This document shows, in pieces, positions 1 to 10,266 of a stretch of 64,000 bases of DNA; position 1 is the stretch's first letter; each line of letters opens with the position of its first letter. The position numbers and the translations under genes were made by a program. Under the pieces are notes generated by a model. It was not told the origin of the DNA. It saw only the letters and a program-made list of their open reading frames with translations, and did not search any database. Source of the stretch: Chamaelirium japonicum (lineage: Eukaryota > Streptophyta > Magnoliopsida > Liliales > Melanthiaceae); NCBI GenBank assembly GCA_947650365.1, contig CANTAL010000192.1, positions 98,501-162,500 of the forward strand, in the 5' to 3' direction.

Positions 1-489
1 AATCAGAAACATTTAGGATGTTCATTGGTTGCGCAAGTTGTTCACTACACCAGATTAGAGAATCAAAGAAGCAGTACGACTTTTCTTTAGCTTTGTTTGA
101 TGTGGGATTTTGCAAGTGGTCATTAACTCATCAAAAGATCTGAACTTACCTGATTCAAGCAATATTATTTCTTGGGTTCGATGGTAGTAGGCCTCCACAT
201 AAACTAGCTATAAGTTTCATACAAGTTCAGAGATATCATTGGAGAAAGGACACTATTGAATCAGTGACTAATCTCGATTCACAGGATGCGAAAGGCTTGG
301 CGAATTTGTTGTTAGTCCATTTCTCGCAGATTTTGGATTCCTGCTAACTCAATACAGCTGCTGTATGTGCTATAATTCCATTCTTTCAATACTGAATGTA
401 AAGATATTGTATTTATTGTGTATATACATATATCACCCATAGAGGCTGCCATGTGCTGTCTATTTGTACATGGCCTATTGGCCCAATGA

Positions 490-492
<3 letters not shown>
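1..492. other. Unassigned AT-rich sequence
   Basis: No open frame, RNA gene or repeat was recognised here. It may be intron or flank of a gene outside the window. Stop codons are frequent in all frames. Confidence 0.4.

Positions 493-549
<57 letters not shown>
493..549. repeat. (CT)n microsatellite
   Basis: An almost perfect CT dinucleotide run of about 57 bp. The open frame across it encodes only Arg-Glu repeats and is an artefact. Confidence 0.97.
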
Positions 550-552
<3 letters not shown>

Positions 553-1162
553 AGGGTTTGTCACACTGCACAACAGTTAGAAAAAAAGGTTGCATTTACT
601 TACTATTGGTGTCGGTGTTCATCACTTCATGTTGCACTTTGGAAATGATTACATGATTATATTTTGCCATGAAGATTTCCTTCTTTTGCGGGATGTGCTT
701 TATTGAGATTTTATTGCCTTGTAAGTTAAATGCTTGAAATGAATGAAGTGTTGACATTTTTTTTCTTCCAGTGTTGCTTAGATTTTTTATGCCAAAACAG
801 AGATATTAATTATAATCAATACGCAGTTTTATGTATCCATGCTTAGGAGATGTATTTATTTATTTGTGTCTGCCAAAAGAATTATATTTCTACAGAAAAA
901 TTGTGTATGCTCAATAACTTTATATTTAAAAAATTAAAGTAAATTTGTGAGGAGCAACATTGCGATCTTTAGTATCCTTGTATACCAGATGATGTATATT
1001 TACGGAAAATTCATGCATGCTCAACAACTCTATGTTTATAAATTTTGTTTCAAATCATTCCGTTTGTTGTGATGTAGCAACACCAAAGAATGTATATTGG
1101 CCTTGAGGTATTTTTTTTGATATTGTAGAAGTGGTGATCATGTGTTGAGTGTATTATATTTC
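550..1162. other. AT-rich stretch with a diverged tandem repeat
   Basis: No gene is visible. Two diverged units, about 888-990 and 998-1090, share the order: ACAGAAAAATT-like block, ATGCTCAA-AACT block, TTTATA block, then a GCAACA block. A piece of the second unit (TGCTCAACAAC through a TTTGTTTCA block) recurs at about 11286-11322, at the decayed 3' end of the PPR relic, so it is a dispersed repeat. Confidence 0.45.
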
Positions 1163-1168
1163 ATGGCT

Positions 1169-1904
1169 GCTAGGAAGCAAGGACATTTCCCCAGGCCTCC
1201 TGTACCCGTGTCGGACTCGTGTCGGACAGCGACACTCGTCGGACACGCACCGGACACACATGTGCCGTGTCCTACGTGCTTCCGGGAGCCGGACATGGTC
1301 GGACACTCCTCGGACACTCGTTGGACGCTCTTCAGACACTCGGGACACTGCGGGTTGACAGACTGTTCAATATAGGGTCGGGTTACAAGCTGTGGTGATC
1401 CAGTTTTGGCTTCAATCTATCTGATCATCTGAGATTATAACCTCAGAGAATCAGATACGTTGAAGCCAAAATTGAATCGCAGTCGTTCTTTTGCATGCCA
1501 TTTGGGCCTAAGTGTGATTCACTTGTCAGGATGGTTATGATGAACGGTTACGATTCAGGTTTGGCTCTAATTTATCTTATCCTCTGAGGTTTCAGATAGG
1601 TTGAAGTCAAAATTGAAACACAACCATTATTTTCCATACCATTTAGAGCTGTCTATGATTCACCGATCGAGCTGGATGTAACTAACGATAGCGATTCAGT
1701 ATGCATTAAATTTTTATTTTAGTTGTTTTCTATGAGATTTTTTCGATTATTGAAATATATATGAATTGCAAACACACATAAAATATTAATTTATTTTGCC
1801 GTGTCCCCGTCGTACCCGTGTCCTCCTTTTTTAGGATTTGCCGTGTCGGCGAACCCGTATCGTGTCATACCCGTGTCCCCGTACCAGTGTCAGTGCTTCT
1901 TAGC
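1169..1904. mobile_element. Non-autonomous TIR DNA element with GTGTCGGACACG-type subterminal repeats
   Basis: The ends are inverted repeats: GCTAGGAAGCA at the left and TGCTTCTTAGC at the right. Both sides carry ATGGCT (1163-1168 and 1905-1910), which looks like a target duplication. The subterminal 1200-1370 and 1801-1895 regions are dense in GTGTCGGAC and CCCGTGTC motifs in opposite orientation. No transposase is present. The superfamily (hAT or MULE) is not decided by a 6-bp duplication. Confidence 0.6.
1390..1705. repeat. Inverted palindromic repeat array nested in the TIR element
   Basis: Arms containing TTTGGCTTCAAT and its complement ATTGAAGCCAAAA alternate in orientation. A palindrome spans 1390-1482 (centre near 1437) and a second spans 1545-1626. 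A related unit with the arms in the opposite order lies at 29894-30020. The block sits inside the 1169-1904 element, between its subterminal repeats. Confidence 0.6.
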
Positions 1905-1910
1905 ATGGCT

Positions 1911-2949
1911 GATGTATGATACAAACTTTCCTATGAATAGGGAAGAGTTACAACTTACAAGTCACTTTCTAGTGACTGTACACCACGCTCAGACGCTTTA
2001 ATCGGTAAATCATCGCCATGCCTCCGTGTGATCTGGTTGCCGCCTTCCAGTGTCGGGGGGGGGGGGTGGGGGGCAAAGGAGAATATCCACATGGCCATGA
2101 TGGGGGCAAGGAAAACCCTGCATATGGCCGTCTATAGTGGAAACACAATATCCACGGGGAGACAATTGACCCCCCTCCTAGTTTTACGTAGTTTCGCTCT
2201 TATTTATTTTGATGTGAGCCCACCCCGCGTGTGGCCATGGCTGTGAGACCGATTCTCCCCATGGGGGGGGAGGGGGGTTATGTAGTTCCGCCCTTGCAAA
2301 TCCATTCTATCTCTCTCTTGCCACCCCCCCTTCCAACCAAAACCCCACCCCCGACCCAACACCATTTGCCATCCTCGTGCCCAACCTTACTTGGATGACT
2401 CCTCGGTCCTCCTGTCACCGCTCCATGACCCTTGCGGCCTGCCTGTCGCCGCTGCGGCCACCTGCGGCTTGTTCGTTACCCCGTCACAACCCTTAGCCCA
2501 TCCCTGTAGCCCCCAACAACTCGTGAACTTCTAGAAGTTCGTTGGCCTTCCGACGACTACCCCTAGCCTCCTATCACCCGTATACGTCATTCGCTCACTT
2601 GGATCTCGAAGGCACATCGACATTTGCATTTTCAAAGCCAGCACGTCCATACCATCTAATTGGTATCCCTACGCGTTGTCCATGTGAACCTACTCCAACT
2701 CTTGTGCCTTTGATATATCTCGAGCTTTAACTTGTTATTACTTAGAGTTAATTAATCAGCGTAATCTTTGATGTTTCATTTTGCTCTTCATACTCATAGG
2801 CCTACCCGAATTTAACCTTTCTCAAACCCACCTTTACAATTCTTCTCACAGCCTCCCATTAGAAGAGAAGCATATTGCAGGCACAAGTATTGTAAAGTTG
2901 GGTTTGAGAACTTGGCATTCTGAAATAAGCATATTTTAGAGTATAGGCA
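1911..2949. other. Intergenic sequence with G homopolymers
   Basis: No convincing gene. G-rich runs lie at 2056-2072 and 2262-2278. The GC-rich 2330-2730 stretch has short open frames but none is recognisable or long enough to support. Confidence 0.4.
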
Positions 2950-3250
2950 TGTTAGATACCCTCACGCCCCAAAATCCGGGTTTTAAGGGGAGGTCCACAA
3001 CGGGTATATTAAGCGGGTGATGGGTGCCTCCCTCACCGATGTGGGACTATCCGTTAACACCCCCTCACGCGGATCATGCGTGGCAAGGCACGATTGGTGG
3101 GGAGCACCCGGAGCAGGAGACGGTCTTGCTCTGATACCATGTTAGATACCCTCACGCCCCAAAACCCAGGTTGTAAGGGGAGTTCCACAGCGGGTATATT
3201 AAGCGGGTGATGGGTGCCTCCCTCACCCGATGTGGGACTATCCGTTAACA
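2950..3250 (-). mobile_element. TRIM (terminal-repeat retrotransposon in miniature), complete
   Basis: Two LTRs of 110-111 bp (2950-3059 and 3140-3250) begin TGTTA and end TAACA and flank an 80-bp internal segment. The complement of the internal end reads TGGTATCAGAGC (3128-3139), an initiator tRNA-Met primer-binding site, so the element runs on the minus strand. The other internal end gives a purine tract GTGAGGGGG beside the second LTR. Flanks AGGCA and AGGAA fit a 5-bp target duplication with one change. There is no coding capacity, as is normal for TRIMs, which depend on enzymes from other elements. Confidence 0.88.
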
Positions 3251-4452
3251 AGGAAAGTGCTTCTTACTTTAAACTGGTATCTTAGGACAGTGTAGACTAT
3301 TGTAAGTTATTGTTCTTTTTAGCTTTTTGACCCTCTCCATCCTTTTCTTTAGATTCTGCACTGTTGACCTGATTAAGATAGTATTGCAGACAAATATGGT
3401 CGAGTATATAAAATCTTTTGTATATAATAGATGGATCAACATGCACATGTTTATCTCATAATGAACCATGGTGGGCTATATCGCTCTGATGGGCACTATA
3501 ATTTGTATACTGGTGACTCGTATATGATTGCCTGTCAGATGTATGATGTTTCTCATCAGTGGCAGTTTTTCTTGTATATGTTATCCCATCATGCTAAGGA
3601 GACATATATCATTTGATACATATGATAGTAGGACATGAAATATCTCCTCTAGTTAATGCCATGACTATTGAGTTATGAATCAGGTCATATTATGATATAT
3701 GGAATAGCCATTGCTCACCTCTTGTGTTATTATTTCGAGGCAAGTGGGATTCAGAACTCTTCAACTTACTGCCCTCGCTATTTACACTCCACATGTGCCA
3801 ATATCAGCACTTGAATTACAGACTGTACTCCGCATGTTGTGGCATTAATTGGCTACTCTAGGAAAGCAGCAGCCTTTTTATAACTTGGATACAGATTCAA
3901 ATGATTTACATAATACATTTTCAGCTGTTGATCAAATCAGGGATGCTAACTGAACTTATTCTATCACAAATCAGAATAAATAGCCCTTGATACAACCAAC
4001 CATGTTAAAATTGAGTTTCTTGAGGTTTATGGATTTTGCTCTCGAGTACTTTGGATTTGCTGATGACATGATAGGCATTAGAAATGCAGAATTCAGTGTA
4101 ATATATCGTTTTGATGAATTGAATTTTTTTTTTGATGTTGATGAATTATTTTGGTAGTAGCAAAATCTTGAATCTCCTTGTCTAATGCATTGGTTGAGTT
4201 CGCCGAAGCAATGGAAAGCGGTTGTCATAGAATGCACCAGAATTTATTTTATAAGATTTGCCTCTTGTTCTGAATTAAATCTATGACAGAGGTTTATCAG
4301 GTAGTATGTCTGGCTGGATATTGTGGATCGTACCTTTCTCCCATGCATAGAAGAAAACTTATTGCCTTTCATGGCTACTAAAACGATTACATGTGAAAAC
4401 TGGATAACTTATATTGACAATAATGCTAAACAGATATGAAAGGTGTTTAAAT
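3251..4452. other. AT-rich sequence without recognised features
   Basis: No gene, RNA or repeat structure could be supported. Short open frames have no recognisable domain. Confidence 0.4.
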
Positions 4453-4463
4453 GGATTTTTATT

Positions 4464-5379
4464 AGTGTTTTAGAACCTGAAAGCTCGACTCGACTCGAGA
4501 CTTCCCCGAGTAGAGTCGACTAGAAAACTCGGGTCAAACTTGTCTGAGTAGTTACTTCTAAAACTCTAAAATATAATAACTTATAATATTATATATAAAT
4601 TTTTAAAGGGTAAATTACATTTTAGCCCCCTGAAGTTTAGCCCAAAATCACTTAATCCCCCTATGGCTAATAAACTACATGTTTCCCTCTTCAGTTCAGT
4701 TTTGATTAGATAAAAATTACTAGAAGAAGAAATTTATAGGGTTCGATTTGGAAAAAATAAATCCAGGGAGGTTAAGTGATTTTGGGCTAAACTTCAGGGG
4801 AGTAAAGTGTAATTTACCAATTATTAAATTTACAAAATTGATCAGTTTACAGGCCATTATTGTAAAGAGTAACCAAAATACATAATCTGTCCTATTCAAA
4901 ATATGAAGACACCCCTAGAAAGGGTCGTACCTGGATTTGGAGAGAGTCGGCCAACACTACGGGATGAGGCTGTGGGATAAGGGGCTAAGGCGGCGATTCG
5001 GAGGACTGAGGCGAGGCAGACCTTCCTCTTCTTCCTCCTCCTTTTTCTCCTCTTCTTCTTTCTCCTCCTCTTCTTCTTTGTTTTGGTTAGGTGTAGACAA
5101 CAGAGAAACAAGCTCTAAAACGATGGGGGTTCTGGTTAAGGGGGTATGAGACATGAAATCTTATTTTTGCCCTATAACACTTAAATTTTTACCTGAAATA
5201 TATTCGGTCATTGCTCAGGCCAAGTTGTGTGACTCGAAAACTCGATCGAATCGCCTGAGTCTCCTGAGTCGCCAACCGAGTAGTGAAAGGCCGAATTTTC
5301 AGCCGAGTCAACTTAAAATTCAGTGGAGTCGAGTCGACTTGGCCAAGTTTCGAGTTGACTTGACAAGTTTTACAGCACT
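4464..5379. mobile_element. MULE-like non-autonomous element
   Basis: The ends are imperfect inverted repeats (AGTGTTTTAGAACCTG against the complement of the right end, AGTGCTGTAAAACTTG). Subterminal CGACTCGACTCGAG-type blocks occur at both ends in opposite orientation. Flanks GGATTTTTATT (4453-4463) and GGATTTTATT (5380-5389) fit a long Mutator-type duplication. The GC-rich interior at 4930-5140 differs from its surroundings and holds a CTT-rich tract; it could be captured host sequence but was not recognised. A MITE is nested at 4609-4818. Confidence 0.6.
4609..4818. mobile_element. MITE, GGTAAATTACA family (copy A)
   Basis: Long terminal inverted repeats: GGTAAATTACA at the left, TGTAATTTACC at the right, extending inward through CTGAAGTTTAGCCCAAAATC and its complement. 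There is no coding content. Relatives lie at 9730-10160, 16457-16712 and 17120-17380. Confidence 0.8.
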
Positions 5380-5389
5380 GGATTTTATT

Positions 5390-5837
5390 CTGGTATTAAA
5401 ACATTCAACAACAGACTGACATCATGAGCAATAAAGCTGCTTTATTAGTGCCAATGAGATATTCATGTTGATCAGTGCTGTTTAACACCATTTGGAAAAT
5501 TTCCATGGAAACTTAGACCCAGCTTCTTAATTGCCGTAAGATCCATGGAGGTGGATAAACAAATTCCTGGAGCTTTAGGAGACTCGGGGGAACTGAATAC
5601 TACTTGTTGCACATAGAACAACTTTGATTTTTTCCGCCTTCCTTGAGTTTCTTATTTTCTGTTTCAGGCTGTATGCACGGTCGGGGTGGCCAGACGGGGT
5701 AAAGGGCACTGAAGTCGGAGGGGTGAGTGCGATTCATCGTAGGAGTGCCTGCCGGAAGGGGTTGAGTGCAATTCAACAGTTGGTTGGCCTGACTGAGGGG
5801 AAGGGGGATTGGAGTCAGAGGGGCCGAGTGCGATTCA
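5390..5837. other. Probable intron or 5' flank of the Q-rich exon
   Basis: A good 3' splice-site context (pyrimidine run ending TTTCTGTTTCAG at 5656-5667) is present. From 5690 to 5837 a GAGTGCGATTCA-like phrase recurs about three times. The frame continuous with the downstream exon has a stop just after 5668, so the splice structure here is unresolved. Confidence 0.3.
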
Positions 5838-6110
5838 TCCAGTCTTTCTGCAGCTCAGATTAGCCAAATACTACAGCTGCAGCATCATCCATCCAGTCTT
5901 TCTGCAGCTCAGATTAGCGAAGTGCAGCAGTTGCATCAGCAGCACCCGTCCAATGTGACTCCCGAGCAGCAAAGTAATCAGCAGGCCAGCACTCGAGAGG
6001 AGACTGAAGCGGATCCCCAGAAGCGTTTGCAGTCGACGTTGCAGCTGGCTACTTCAACAGATCCAGCAACAAACAAAGGCTACTGCCCATCAGTAGCCCC
6101 TCGATCATAG
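5838..6110 (+). CDS. Possible terminal exon encoding a Gln-rich protein tail (partial)
   Basis: The frame is open to a TAG at 6108-6110 and encodes a Gln/Ser-rich tail of about 90 residues. It contains an exact-phase 54-bp (18-codon) duplication: the phrase SSLSAAQIS occurs twice, from 5838 and from 5892. A duplication that keeps frame, together with polar low-complexity content of the kind found in transcription-factor tails, argues for coding. Upstream exons were not located and the protein was not recognised. There is no in-frame ATG of note, so this would be a last exon whose 5' part lies upstream, possibly beyond the inserted elements. It could also be a non-coding relic. Confidence 0.35.
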   Translation, partial: SSLSAAQISQILQLQHHPSSLSAAQISEVQQLHQQHPSNVTPEQQSNQQASTREETEADPQKRLQSTLQLATSTDPATNKGYCPSVAPRS

Positions 6111-6769
6111 ATGTGAAAGGATGATGCGTTAGTGGTGCTCCTCCTCCTTTCCGAAGTTTCTAATTGTGATCGATGCTCGGTGATAATTGGAGGAATTTCC
6201 GGCTACCTAGAATGTTGATTTTGACAGGGTTGTCGTTGAATATAGTACTTAGCTGCACAAGTATTTACAATTTAGCGTCGGCCTATTTTTATTGTCATTT
6301 TGTTTCTTCGGTATGTTTGTATTTTTTTCTATTATTTTGTTTCCCTCTCTCTTCAATATATGCATGATTGACAAAAATGTCCCTTTTGAGCAAGTCCCTA
6401 TGTCCTTGTCACTACAGTGATTCACAGATTTTTGCTACAGTAATTTTACTGTAACAAAAGAGTATCAAACTCTGTAGATTTCTGTCCAAGTGCGCTCAGC
6501 GCGTCTGGAGCCCGACCCTCTCTACATAGTACTCGAGTGCGCTGCGCACTTCGAAAACCCGGCATAGCTTATGACAAAAAATTGATTTCTGGAAAAAAAA
6601 AGTTTTTTCTTGTAGGAACCTCACTTTCTTCGACGAAAAACCTTTTTGCAATGAAAATGATACTTTGTTTTTCTTTCATATGTCATTACCGGCAATAAAA
6701 AAGAGATCGATTCTTGGCCAATTGTGGGAGGATTCAAAACCAATAATTTCGCCTTGCACAGTGACTTCT
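6111..6769. other. Possible 3' UTR and intergenic sequence
   Basis: T-rich sequence follows the putative stop, as in a plant 3' UTR. Short palindromes (around 6435-6460 and GTGCGCTGCGCAC at 6538-6550) are visible. No gene is seen. Confidence 0.3.
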
Positions 6770-6772
6770 TTA

Positions 6773-7017
6773 GGGGTCGTTTGGTTGCCGTGCAAATGAT
6801 GTGTGTACATCTACTTGCACATGTGACATGCAATTAAAATTTGATGTGTTTTGTAAAATTTTATTTGCAAGGTTTTATGTGCAAAAGCATTTCATATTAA
6901 GCAAGTGTGTATGTATTTACACACGTTATTTCCCATTAACCAAACAATCCTAAACTGTTTGCACATATGACATGTTTTCAGAATCACAGGCTAAAAACAC
7001 AGGAACCAAACGATCCC
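6773..7017. mobile_element. Tourist-like (PIF/Harbinger-type) MITE
   Basis: A 245-bp element with inverted ends GGGGTCGTTTGGTT and AACCAAACGATCCC, flanked by TTA on both sides (6770-6772 and 7018-7020), the signature PIF/Harbinger target. There is no coding content. The G-rich GTTTGG terminus is typical of plant Tourist elements. Confidence 0.82.
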
Positions 7018-7119
7018 TTAAAGTGGTTGCATCCCATGAGCTGATGAATGCCCCGATCAAAACGGACAGCTAGGTCAAAACCACATCGATGAATCCCAAT
7101 GTTTAATGTGTCCATATAG

Positions 7120-8233
7120 TGTTGGAAATCTAAGCGTTCTAAGCTAGCAAATTTAGGATTTAATTTAATTCTTAAGATTAAAATTGATTAGCAAATGTTA
7201 TTTTCGCAAACAAGGACAAGTCACAAATTTCTTTTAGAAATTGTTTGCCAAGGCAGAGCGGGTTCTATGGAACCATCATTCACCTTGCCGAACTTTTCTA
7301 AAAGGGAGAAATAATCTATCTAAAATATATCTAATTATTTAGATTTCTCTATTAGATGCAAGTCAATTATTTTAGATCTAATATTAGGACAAAAGAAGAG
7401 TTAGAAACTCTGGCCTGTGGTCGAAGCGTGCTAGGCACTGTCCCAAGAATCTAATTGCCCCCTCGTGCGGGTCTCGTGGCAATGGTTCTCGGAGATACGG
7501 CGACCCCGGTCAGGCGACCTTCTTCTCGTCGGCACGACTCCAAGAAGGCTTTGCGAACCTCGTGAACTTTCAGGAACCCAGCGACTCGGATGACGATCTT
7601 ATCGAATCGGGGAGGCAGCACCACAGCAGAGCCTTGGTCCAAGAGAGGGAGTCTCTTCGGAGCAAAGGGGCAGCACAACAGCACCACGATACGAGAGAAT
7701 GGAAGAGGGAGAGGCAGTAAGCAGGGAGGAATTCCGATTTTCGGAGTGTACCCATCCCATGGCTGCACCGGGCCTTATATAGGTCTCGGGCTGTTAATGG
7801 GAGGCTGAAAGAGGGGAGCGGTTAATGGGCTGCGATTAAGCCCATTAACCTCGCACGTTACAGCTCGCAGCGAGCCTGTACGTAACGGCTAGCATGCAGC
7901 GCTTCTCGCGTAACGGCTAGTGTCCCAAATAGTAAATAATAAATAGTGGAGGACTTAAAAACAAAAAACAAAAATAGGGCAGGTGCGGACCAGCCCATTT
8001 CGGAGGTGCTATCGTGTCCGGGTCCGCACACACACACGCGCCGCCCAGCCCATGCCCAAGCCCGGCCCGGCACGCACGCGCGTGCGTGTGTGAGTTAGTG
8101 GAACCCCTCCTCTAGTGTGATGACTAGTGAGGGAAGTGGGCAATCCTATTTAAGTTGGTAGGGGATTTCTCCCCTTACCGATATGGGACTAAAAACCCCA
8201 TGTTTTGTGTGGTTTTAAAACACACACCCAACA
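7120..8233. mobile_element. Solo LTR, 1.1 kb, with perfect 5-bp target duplication
   Basis: The segment starts TGTTGG and ends CCAACA, exact inverted LTR termini, and is flanked by TATAG on both sides (7115-7119 and 8234-8238). No internal domain or second LTR is present, so it is the product of LTR-LTR recombination. A TATA-like motif lies near 7774-7783. The open frames inside have no recognised domain. Near the right end is a CCGATATGGGACTA motif, shared in form with the TRIM at 2950. Confidence 0.85.
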
Positions 8234-8238
8234 TATAG

Positions 8239-8631
8239 TTCATTCGAGTTTGTTGGCGGTAGCCCTTTGTTGGAGCTCTTGAGTTTTGTAGCAATTCAAT
8301 AACAAATCAGGTCGGCACTAGATCATGAATGGATCCAGTAGTTCCATACTCTCAGCAGGTTTTCAAATTAAGCCAATCCAGTAGTTTTTTTGATGGACCG
8401 GCCAGACGATCAGATAACGGGCGCTGGAGCATGGGCTCAAAGAGGTCTGGAGATCAGAACGGGAAAGGCATCATAATTGCAATTTTTATTAAATTCTTTA
8501 ATCTCATGAACATGTTATTAACAACCAGGATCAGCACATGTAAACAATGCAACAACAGCTTTGAATCCCTTAATCCTATGAACATGGCATCCAATGTTGA
8601 AGTAGCATTTTCCTTTCAAGAACACATCCTA
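8239..8631. other. Unassigned sequence
   Basis: No supported gene. One 149-codon frame starting at 8329 has no recognisable domain and runs into a MITE end and poly-T, so it is not called. Confidence 0.35.
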
Positions 8632-9317
8632 CCACTGGACCCAGAAATTACAAAATTGAAAATTTTGGAGGAGCCACCTCTGAACTTTTTTAAAAAATTT
8701 CAGAACCTTAATGGAGGCTGCAAGACCTTTTCAATTTTTTTTTTTTTTTTGAGGGTGGGGGGGGGGAGGGGTTCCTAGGGGTGGCAATCCTTGACCCGAC
8801 CCGCCAACCCAACCAGAACCCTACCAAAGTTAGCGGGTTTGGGTTTGGCCTAAACGGGTTCGGGTTATAAACGGGTTGACCCGATTGACACGTTTATTTA
8901 ATGGGTCGGGTTCTGGTTTGTACTTATAACCCGATTGACCCGACTTGACCCGTTTACCAAATGGGCTGTGTCAACCCGACCCGACCCGAGCCAACCCGAA
9001 CCGACCCAACCTGAACCAATCCGACCCAAACCCGCCCAATCCGACCCGTCTTGACCCAACCCGACAGGTTTACATGGGTTCTGTTGACCCAACCCGAGCC
9101 AACGCGACTCGACCTGTTTAGTAAACGGGTTAAATGGGTCGGGTCGAGTCAACCTGTTTATTAGGCGGGTCGGGTTTGGGTTTTAGTTTTCGACCCGTTT
9201 ATTAAACGGGTCGGATTCGGGTTAGATGTTTTGCCCTTATACCTATATCTCAACCCGACCCGACCCATTGCCACCCCTAGGTGTCACCTCTCGAGTCTCC
9301 ACATAGGTCCGCCTCTG
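8632..9317. mobile_element. hAT-like MITE relic split by a second element
   Basis: The left end (near GGACCCAGAAATTAC, 8637-8651) and right end (ATAGGTCCGCCTC, 9304-9316) match the inverted ends of the MITEs at 59709-59856 and 61155-61319. The middle is occupied by the 8776-9279 element, so this is an older copy interrupted by a later insertion. No clean target duplication remains. Confidence 0.4.
8776..9279. mobile_element. hAT-like element with GACCCG-rich ends (copy 1)
   Basis: Exact inverted ends TAGGGGTGGCAAT and ATTGCCACCCCTA. The interior is built of degenerate ACCCGACCCG and CGGGTTTGGGTT words. Relatives are at 17983-18432 and 40617-41026. The 8-bp flanks are only partly alike, so the copy is old. 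Confidence 0.7.
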
Positions 9318-9335
9318 TCCGTATGACTCTTAAAT

Positions 9336-9558
9336 ACCCGAGTGCATATTTGTTGTCGGATTAATTTGCTGAGTTTGTTTCCGGTCCAATGATGATGTGC
9401 CACGTTGTCCATCAAAAGAGTCATAATGGGGATAGGAACATCCAGTATTAAGTGTAGTCCTCGTGTTGTGCCCTTTCAATGAATGACGTGGCACATCATC
9501 ATTGGACCGGACGCAAACTCAACAAATCAATCCGGCAGAAAAAAAATGCACTCAGGCT
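9336..9558. mobile_element. MITE-like inverted repeat
   Basis: Two arms of about 75 bp are inverted copies. Each contains TCCGGTCCAATGATGATGTG or its complement and ends with GAGTGCAT/ATGCACTC. The spacer is about 70 bp. There is no coding content and the target duplication is unclear. Confidence 0.6.
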
Positions 9559-9729
9559 AATTTCATGTTGGAGTTCCATGTTCACCCACGTGTCAGTTGG
9601 AGGTAAACAGAATTTCTCTTCATCAAATGTGGCATGCGGGCCCCACATCAGTGGCTTGTTGGTGTGGTGGATTGGGTATCTCAAAATGTGGGGGGTGTCT
9701 TAAGAGAATTTTTGAGAAATAAATATAAA

Positions 9730-10160
9730 TAAATTACACATAGACCCTTATAATTTGATCGATTATCACTTGCATCCCATTAAACATTAGCGGGTGCAAG
9801 TGATGTTTTTCGAATGACTTAAAATAGTCGCCTCGAACCACAGAATCATCGTGGTTCGGGGTCCAGCCAACGACATTTGTCCACTCCTGTTCGATCACCG
9901 GACCTTATGATGGGTGGGAGTCCCCTGGGGTTTTTTCAATGCCCAGTAGATCTCAACAGTCCGGAACCATCCAATCGGACGAGAATAATAGGTGTCGATG
10001 GCTGGACCCCGAACAAAGGTGATACCGTGGTTCGCCGTGGTTCGGGGTGACTAAATTAAGGGCATTATTTTTGAAACAATAAAGGGGGCATTTGTAAGTT
10101 TTAAACATGGGGGTGCAAAGATAATAGGTCAAACTACAGGGGGTCTAAGTGTAGTTTACC
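9730..10160. mobile_element. MITE, GGTAAATTACA family (copy B), enlarged by a nested palindrome
   Basis: The ends TAAATTACACATAGACCC and GGGTCTAAGTGTAGTTTA are inverted. Inside, about 9828-10056, is another palindromic element whose arms contain TGGTTCGGGGTCCAGCCA or its complement. The copy ends about 100 bp upstream of the PPR relic. Confidence 0.6.
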
Positions 10161-10266
10161 CAATAAAAATTTCAAATGCTTGGCCTCAGTTGGCGCCGCC
10201 GCCGCGGCCGCGTCTCGTAGTAGCAGATAAGCAGAAAGCCAGAAACATGAACAAAAGAAGTCGAAC

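Noticed and set aside
8329..8778. A 149-codon plus-strand open frame
   Set aside because: No recognisable domain, and it runs through a MITE end and a poly-T tract to its stop.
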